Source of the DNA: Eulemur rufifrons
Lineage: Eukaryota; Chordata; Mammalia; Primates; Lemuridae
DNA length: 64,000 nucleotides
Direction: 5' to 3'
Assembly: GCF_041146395.1 (NCBI RefSeq)
Contig: NC_090986.1
Location: forward strand, 42,134,001 to 42,198,000
Each line of letters opens with the position of its first letter. Position 1 is the stretch's first letter. The notes below the pieces were generated by a model that had not been told where the DNA came from, made no database searches, and worked only from the letters and a program-made list of their open reading frames with translations. Of the stretch, positions 56,426-64,000 are shown one piece after another. The translations under genes and the position numbers were made by a program.

Positions 56426-56429
56426 TCAT

Positions 56430-56831
56430 CTTACTGCCTTCATAGATATTCATAATATCTTTCTCCTACCACCCATTCTAGATCTTTCATCTTCAAACAG
56501 CTCCTAAGTGGGTTTGTCTTGCTTGCTTGCTGATGGGCTGACTTCATCAACAAAGAAATGGAGCTCACAGCTGTTGCATTGTGATTGCTGCAATTGCTCA
56601 GTTATAGTTATCACTTGGCAGGAGCTTAGGTATGCTCCTTGGGCTCTGATGGCAGTCACCTTGCCACCAAGTGGCTGGCTGGGATCTTTAAGGATGGCAC
56701 CACAACAGTGTCTCAGGTTTGGCTTTTGCTGCTGTAAGTTAGGCACTCAGCAATGGCAGAAGCATTGATGGGTGTTAGTGAAAAGGAACCCATTTGCTTG
56801 GGCCATGTGTGTCTTCTTTCTCTGCTACCAT
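56430..56831. mobile_element. Probable ERV internal sequence, first part
   Basis: 'tttgtcttgcttgcttgctgatgggctgac', 'ggagcttaggtatgctccttgggctctgatggcagtcacc', 'ggcaccacaacagtgtctcaggtttggcttttgctgctgtaagttaggcactcagcaatggcagaagc' are blocks I recall from ERVL-class internal regions. Both overlapping frames here (56504-56746 minus, 56508-56768 plus) are decayed. Family and strand are uncertain, and no intact viral gene is present. Confidence 0.4.
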
Positions 56832-57500
56832 GGTGTATTAGGCTGAACCCAATCAGTGCAGAAAAACCATGCTATAATTTAAACAGGGAAAGTTTAATAT
56901 AAAGAATTATAAATGAATATTTGAGTAACAGGGGATTGGCTAGTAAGAAATAAAGAGAACCATAAAGAATACCAGAATAACAGATACAAGGAATAGCCAC
57001 TAACCCTAGGGCTGAGACGTAGAACCCAAGAAAAGGCCTCCCAACCCCAGGGCTGAGATCAAGACCAATGAGGGAAGACATGCCTGTGGCTCACTGGTAA
57101 AATCACTGTGGTATCACCCTAGCAGAACTTGCTAGAAATCTTCTCTCTAGGGTTTTGGGGAAAGTAGTTCATGGAGAAATGTACACTGTAGGCACTGGCC
57201 TACCAACCCACCAGAGAGAGGGGAAGCTGATACCTGCTGGGTGTTGCTGGCAGCCTGCCCTGCTGGGGCCAGAGCTGGAGAAGCCAGCAAGCTATCGGAG
57301 TCTGCTGAGCAAGTACGAAGGGACCAAGAAGGAACACTATTTCCTCCTGCAATGTCTCTTCCACCCCCTCTAGTAATGAGCTCAACGTTGTGTCATCTGG
57401 CAAAGGGAAAATATTTAAAGGAACCATATCTATTTTTACAAAGTAGGCAAAAAGGGTGAATTTGGAGCTGAGAGACAACAGCTAGAAAACCAGCATACAT
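56832..57500. mobile_element. Unclassified insertion splitting the ERV-like block
   Basis: From 'tgtattaggctgaacccaatc' through 'ttaaacagggaaagtttaatataaagaattata' and 'ttgctggcagcctgccctgctggggccagagctggag' to 'gagagacaacagctagaaaaccagc'. The style (a run of 'gtttaatataaagaatta' and a GC-rich centre) is that of a medium-reiteration or LTR repeat. It separates two stretches with ERV-internal character. I see no terminal repeats or target duplication. Confidence 0.35.
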
Positions 57501-58690
57501 AGCCACACTGCTCGACCCATTGTACAATCCCTGGATCTCAACAGAAAGAGCCAGGCTGACATTCACAGGACAACTCTACCTACCTATCTATGTGGTTTTT
57601 GAATGGTCCTCTATGGAGGACAGTCTTGGACAGGTAGAGAGTAATGCAAAATACAAACGTATAAACACTTTGGGTCCATTCCCATTGTCCATTCAGATGC
57701 CTTTTCCCAAACTTTCTGTTTCCAATCTTCCAATATTGCTCCTTCCTATCCCTGGGTCAACCAGCTAAGCCATTCATCCCTGTGTATGTCTGTCCCTCAG
57801 GGCATGTCCACCTCCACACAAGAGAATGAATGACCAACTTCACAGCTGGCAGTTCTGACCACTGGCAGGCTTTCCCTTTACTACTGTCCTTCAGGGTCAC
57901 CTCTGAGTCAGGTTATAATGTGGTAACAGGGCCAAGATATCGGGAATGACCCAGATGTGAATCAGACTCATGTTTTTCCTTCTCTATTAGTTGGTCATAG
58001 GGACCCCCACCATGAAACCACAGGTGCAAGTTAAGAGAGAAGAATCCGTGAAACTGTAGGAGCTGCCATCAGAATCTGGGCCACGTGCTCCTGAAACTTC
58101 CTTGTGCCCCCAGGCTTGTTCAGGCCCATTTCCAAAAGAATTGTCTCCCCTGCATGGCAGATTACTACTGCAATAGGCCCAGCTTATGAGTTGGACCTGA
58201 TAACGTCTGGCTCATGATATTGTCTCTGATCTCAAGTCACTTAATGTCCCATGGTAAGGCACTCGGTCTTACTAATCCCAGGGGCATGCCAAGAGCTGCT
58301 TTTCAACACAACATGAGTAGCTGTCTGCAACAGAAAGCATGCCCTGCTTTAGAACCTAGGGGTCTGTTCTGAAACTCTCCTACTGGGGCTTACCAAAGAG
58401 GCACACAGAATTTTTCCCCACCATGAGGGCCTCTAGCACCCTAAGACTCTCTGGGTCCTATGACATGAGGCTTCAACTGATTACTTCAGCAATTGTTGGG
58501 GTAAAAGCAAGCCAAGACAATGTGAGGTGGTGCAAAAATGTCTTCAATAGGAGGCAGACAGGAAAGCAAGGAATAGGATCACAGAAAGGAAGGGACACAA
58601 GACTTTGCAGGAAGGAGTGGCCAATAATGTCGATGTTGCTGTACATTAAATGCTTATTTTGCACAAAATAAGGACAGCAAAAGAGTGTAT
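57501..58690. mobile_element. Probable ERV internal sequence, second part
   Basis: 'aagccattcatccctgtgtatgtctgtccctcagggcatgtccacctccac', 'ctggcaggctttccctttac', 'ggtcatagggacccccaccatg', 'ggcccagcttatgagttggacctgataacgtctggctc', 'gtcacttaatgtcccatgg' and 'gagggcctctagcaccctaagactctctgggtcc' are recalled from ERVL-like internal sequence. Stops break every frame. It is old, with no intact gag, pol or env. The class and strand need a library search. Confidence 0.42.
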
Positions 58691-60000
58691 TATGTTGAAT
58701 AGCAAAGAAATCTCAAATGACCTTAAGTGGAAACAAGTTGAGTTTGTGATGGAGGCAGAGTGAAGGTTGGTAAGAGCTGAATCAAGCACAGCTTCCTTGA
58801 TTGTCCCTTAGAGCAGCAGCAAGCCCTGGCGGGTTCCAGGCACACCGTGTCATTGATCCTCTCAGCACTTAGGAATAATCAGGAGATGCCTGGGGCAGCT
58901 GGATCCTCTGGGACAGTCCCCACAGCCACTGACAGCTTTAGCCATTTATCATCTTCTACATATGCCATGATGGGGAAAATAATGTGAAACACTGGGAAGT
59001 ATTAACAGAAAGCAAATAAAGTGCATCTGGGAAAACCTTTTAAAAAGGTGAGTAGAGATGGACAAAAGAGAATACAGCTGTAGCCAGCAGAAACTCAGAA
59101 TTTAAAGGGACTTATTTGAATAATTAGTATGGAGATATTTCTAGTATGTTCATGTGCTTACAAAAAAAGAAAAAGAAAATAAATAGCTGTTAGAAAGGAG
59201 AGGTGGAAGATCTAGGAACAAAATCAGATACAGGGAAAACTCTTTTGGAATCCTTCCAGTACACTGGTAGATAGAGTATCCCCACATGCAACAAAAGTTT
59301 CTTTTACTAAGTGGAAGTTTTCCAAATAAGATTTTAGAGCACACTTTTTGAATTTGAATTGCATTCTTCATGTAGCATCCAAACAAGGTGTCAGTCTCCA
59401 GTGTTTTCCTAAATATGACTTGACTGGGTGAAACAAAATGCTCTCAGTTTCTAAACTGGCCCCTGGATATTAATTAGAAGTTCATGAATATAGAATTTAA
59501 GGTGTAAGCCACTAGTGCATCATTGAGTCGGATAAAGCTTAAAACAGTTACCACAAACCCAGCAATATCCAGGAAGGACAAAAGGCCTAAAAACTAGCAG
59601 CAATATATTGAAGAGGTAAAGCCATGGTAATCCCATATAAGATCTTTCTGGCAAATCCAGAAAAAGTGCTGTAACTAGCCCCAGCTGACATTCTATTGTG
59701 ATTGAAAGATTATTTGTTACCTGAAAATGTATTTGCTATTTCTATCATCACATCAGTTTTACTTGGCTTGATTTTCTGAATTGATTGATATACTTGGGGG
59801 CTTATAGGACAAAATACTATTAGATGCCTGGATTTTTTCTTTTATTGTGGCTACATTTGCTTCTAAAGGAGTCATTATTCAGAATTTTTTTAAAAACATA
59901 CTAATAGCTTTATAAATGCATTCTAGAGGCCTTCTCTGCGTAATTTTTGTAGTGTTTTTAAAAATTAATGTGTATCTACTTTATTAGCTAGAAAAGATTC
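58691..60000. other. No gene recognised; unique DNA
   Basis: No repeat or gene signal recognised. Confidence 0.4.
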
Positions 60001-60150
60001 TATATAATATACAATATTAGTATGTTAATATTATTAATATATTAACTTTAATATTAATATATTAATATTATAGCCAGAATAGAAGACATGTATGTATATT
60101 TATATATTACCCTATTATATTATATTTATATTATATTATATTATATATTC
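60001..60150. repeat. AT-rich palindromic low-complexity tract
   Basis: TATAATA/TTAATATTAATATA units repeat and are self-complementary (for example TTAATATTATTAATATATTAA at about 60023), so hairpin or cruciform formation is possible. (ATATT)n units follow to about 60148. Confidence 0.75.
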
Positions 60151-60838
60151 ATGTATCATACACTGTTCCAAGCTTTTATTTTTGAATAGGCAGAACTGAC
60201 AAAAGTTCTAATGATAGAACAATTTCCCATTTGGAGTTTAGTCAGATTCTGCTTTCATTATCTTTGTTTATAGGTTCTGTTTTTAATCTCATTCTGTTGA
60301 TTCTATTTTTCTATTTTGCACACTGATACTTTATTCAATTCTGGAAAATGCATCTTTTTTTTGTTTGTTCGTATGTCTTGGTATTAGTATCTGTATCCTG
60401 TTCAGAGCTCATGAGGATCCCTCACTATTTGCTGGATTAGATGCACAAGTCTCTATGCCCCAGGCAGCTCAACTAGAAAGAATCAGGTTACCATAATATA
60501 ATAAATACAGTGTGTTAGTAAATATGAACAACAATGTAAGCAAAATGACAGTGATGGTGAAATCCTAGTATAAAAAATAATTCACAAAAAATGAAAGAAA
60601 AATGAGGTTAATTTTGACACAATGATAAAGGCATTAAAGGGAGAGAGTTAGAGCAGAATGACAGGGAATGGTGGATGAATAGCTACAACTTTATTCACAG
60701 GGAGCAAATTAGTTAGAATTGTAGAATATTAGGACTGCAAGAAACGTAGAGGTTATTTGGTCTGTTCCCATAAATGCACACAGGGAAAGGAGTAAAGAGA
60801 GAGGTTAGCTCTATTGTTTCTAATATTAATCAAACAAT
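60151..60838. other. No gene recognised
   Basis: AT-rich unique DNA; short T-rich run at 60354-60367. Confidence 0.4.
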
Positions 60839-60839
60839 C

Positions 60840-61161
60840 TGTAGTCCCCCCTTATGCATACAGGAAATGTTCCAAGACCCCTGGTGGATCCCTGAAACAG
60901 GGGATAGTACCAACACTATATTTACTATGTTTTTTCCTATATATACATATATGCCTATAATAAAATTTAATTTATAAACTAGGGAGAGTAAGAGATTAAC
61001 AACAATAACTAATAATAAAATAAGACAATTATAACAATATACTATAATAAAAGTTGTGTGATTGTGGTCTCTCTCTCTCTCTCTCAAAATATATTATTGT
61101 ATGTAATATTTTCATGGATAACTGAAACTGTGGAAAGCGAAACCAAGGATAAGGGGTATAT
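60840..61161. mobile_element. MER2-like Tigger (pogo-type) non-autonomous element
   Basis: It begins 'tgtagtccccccttatgcatac' and ends '...aaagcgaaaccaaggataaggggtata', the paired termini of MER2-type elements, flanked by TA-rich DNA. Internal blocks agree: 'aatgttccaagacccctggtggatccctgaaacaggggatagtacc', 'ctatgttttttcctatatatac', 'agagattaacaacaataactaataataaaata' and 'aagttgtgtgattgtggtctctctctctc'. It lacks part of the 3' interior, so it is a deleted copy without transposase. Confidence 0.85.
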
Positions 61162-61914
61162 ATGGCAGTGTGTTTCAAAGCACTTTCAAAACCACAGAAG
61201 GATCTTAAAATCTCAATGTTTAGTAACATATGCAGCATTCTTTCATCTTCTGGAAGTGTTTTGTACCCATCCTGAATGACTGTTAGTGTGAGTACAGATT
61301 ATTTAATATATACAAACCATTTATGAAATTGATGCTTTATCTACTATGAAACATAAAGTGTTGGCACTCATACTTTCATCCTATAGATATAGTTCTCCCT
61401 CCCATAAAGTTCTCCTCTTTGCTATTTGCATTAACATGTAAACTTGTTCCTCTACACACACAAGCTATTCAAAAACAAGCAGCATGTTGCCACTGGGGAA
61501 AAACATTTCTTCAAACCCTCCTACCCCCCATACTTCTTACTCTCCACCTCAACTCCCTAAATAAATGGCATCTTGGTTTCTGAGATATATTTCTAGCTCA
61601 GTCATACTGGGGGCAGCTTACTTTGTCAAAGAATAATATTTGCATTTGCATTCAGATTTATGGTGACTTTACAATTTTCCCCAAAACACATGCTTTATAT
61701 TGATAACATCAGGACTTACTCTGGAATTTTTCCCTAATTAAAGATCATTTGCTCTCTACCTCCAGAGACTGAATGATATCAGGAAATTTAAATACTTTTT
61801 TTTCTTTTTCTTATACTTGCTATGTTTTCAAAACTTGAGAGCCCAGTCATGGAGATTATAGGTATGATTTTAGCAAAAGGATAGTACTGATGGTTAAAGA
61901 CAGAGGAGAGGCAG
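61162..61914. other. No gene recognised; unique AT-rich DNA
   Basis: No repeat recognised. Confidence 0.4.
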
Positions 61915-62085
61915 AATACAGAATACAGACCTGGAATCTAATTGCTTACTAGTGGTGTAACCTTATGCAAGTTACTTTACATTGCCAAGGTTCAGTTTTA
62001 TCTTCTACAAAATAATAGTAACAGCAACAATAACAGTAATAGAACCTACTCAGAGAGTTTAGGTATATATATGACCATTTACATA
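61915..62085 (-). repeat. MIR SINE
   Basis: 'gacctggaatctaattgcttactagtggtgtaaccttatgcaagttactttacattgccaaggttcagttttatcttctacaaaataatagtaac' is the antisense MIR core. Confidence 0.82.
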
Positions 62086-62305
62086 AAGTCATAATTATAA
62101 TTTTATAATTATTTGCATAATAAGCATTTGACAGATGATAACTATAATTTTCTTATTGTAGAGATAATACACATGGGTATACATCCATATTCATGTATAT
62201 TTGTGCATAATGAGTTATAGTGAAATAGATATGTACATACTGATAAGGCTTTTTTGAACAAAATGCAACCATATATTCACATACATTTTGAATATAGGAT
62301 AACTA

Positions 62306-62593
<288 letters not shown>

Positions 62594-62603
62594 AGGATAA
62601 CTA

Positions 62604-64000
62604 TTTCAAATGAAAAGATAGTTTTAGGAGTAAAGTGTTAACTATGTTGTGTTAGGACCAAATATTTTTAAATTATATTAATGAGTAGACTCTATCTGAC
62701 ATGACTCCTGATAATTTATTGATCATAAATGTAAAATATTACTCTTTAAATTTTATCCATCATTTTAAATTGTGTCAGCCAAGGTCTGTGTGCTATTAAA
62801 TCCATAACATTTAAAAATATTTCCTCATTAGTGACACTGCTGTAGTTATTGCTTTCATTCATGATCTTGGTTTATATTAATAAATGTTATATAAAGTTCA
62901 ATATCTGTTGCTGCTCATTATTTTTAATCATGTGGAGGTGAGCAACATGATTTGTTGAAATATGAGGACCAGAGCTCAGATTAAAAAAAAGCCTGTGCCT
63001 TAAGACACTTGAAAATAAGGACAGTTCTCACAGTAACTTTATATTATACAAGATCCACATTGATTTAAGTACACATAATACACACATATGCTTTATATCT
63101 GTATTATTTATTATTATTAGGCATAAATGGGAATAGTAAGAACATTATTTCCTATAGTTATAATACATAGATCTTGACTCCTAAAAACTCAACCATCATT
63201 GCCTAACAACGGAGAGTATACCCTTTTAAGACAAATTATTTTCTTCCAAAACCTTCCTTGCTGTTCCCTGAATTGTTAGCATAGTAATTCCTACTAAATC
63301 TTGAAGTTGGAAATCTTTAAGGTTTGATTTTGTTGAATTTTCCATTGCAAAAAGTAACAATAGTTTTTGTTTTTTCAAGGGCAGGAAACCAGTCAAATAT
63401 TTCCTTCTTCCAACACCCAATAAATATCTCTATATGAAATCAATACATATATTTTGAAATGTTGTTATTGCTACTATTTCCATTTAAAAATCATGAATCT
63501 TTCATAATGATATTAAGTTCTCATAATTTTTCATTTTAAAATAAAGATATTCAGATATACCTATATTATATTTGCATACTATGGTTGATTTCTCCTTTGT
63601 TGATAATATTTTCAAACTGCTTATATAATTATAAAAGTTGACTAAAACAAAAGTTGGTAACTGCATTCATTCAATAAAAATTTTAGTTAAGTGCAAATAT
63701 AATGGCCCGGCAGCAAAGTTTACAGCAATATTCTTATATCTACCTGAGTTTACAATTCTTGCCCATCAAAAATACCAGTTCAGATTAAAGGGAGTAGTGC
63801 CCTTACCTATGGTCACTGACAGAGGAGTAAGAGAATCAAACTGTAACATGCTCATTGAAGACAGCATTCTCCCAGTGGGCACTCTTATTTTGTTTTGGTG
63901 GGTGTTAACTCAATACCAAGCCCTTCATGCGTATAAAATAAATACTAGCTCTAGAGTAGTGGCCGGAGTTCTTGAATCCTTTTTCATGTATTTTAAAATT
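62604..64000. other. No gene recognised; AT-rich DNA
   Basis: No named repeat apart from ATT-rich runs. The 64-codon minus-strand open frame at 63226-63420 has no recognised domain. Confidence 0.4.

Overview
This is nuclear DNA from a primate, most likely a strepsirrhine (lemur or loris group). The best evidence is the Alu elements at 1751-2095 and 50482-50831. Both have the strepsirrhine linker between the two monomers (an AAATAGAAAGAAATTA-type stretch and a second AT-rich linker) and a right arm reading roughly 'GCTAGGCTGAxGCCACGGCACTCACTCTAGCC', which differs from ape and human Alus. L1, MIR, L2, ERVL-MaLR and Tigger/hAT relics supply the usual mammalian background. The species cannot be named from this window. 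No protein-coding gene, functional RNA gene or CpG island could be recognised, so this is gene-desert or deep-intronic DNA: AT-rich, repeat-dense, with open frames of 60-180 codons that are either L1/ERV remnants or chance. Layout: 0-6 kb holds a weak MaLR-like relic, MIRs, a strepsirrhine Alu, a possible LTR and a 5'-inverted (twin-primed) L1 with recognisable target-site duplications. 6-9 kb is mostly unique sequence. 9.2-9.9 kb holds an Alu monomer split by a 563-bp solo LTR. 10-15 kb is mostly unique, AT-rich DNA with microsatellites. 15.4-15.9 kb is another LTR. 16-26 kb is unique DNA with an old L1 3' end, an MIR and a full L2 tail. 26.5-31.5 kb is a dense block: MLT1 LTR, L1 3' end, inverted L1 ORF1/ORF2 fragment, hAT transposase relic, and a MaLR provirus on the minus strand. 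32-37 kb is unique DNA plus an ancient LINE, L2, MIR and a MaLR LTR. 37.2-42.3 kb is an L1 mosaic that changes orientation several times and hosts an Alu. 42.3-56 kb is ancient LINE, MIR, Alu, a long GT/GC/GA microsatellite and a small mariner-like element. 56.4-58.7 kb looks like ERV internal sequence broken by another insertion. 60-64 kb holds a MER2/Tigger-like element, an MIR and an old Alu. The clearest items for follow-up are the solo LTR nested in an Alu, the twin-primed L1, the minus-strand hAT transposase relic, a 60-bp duplicated segment at 1.7 and 5.8 kb, and a recursive-splice-like motif at 32.97 kb. I found nothing that supports a novel functional system. Repeat family names come from remembered consensus sequences and were not confirmed by a search.
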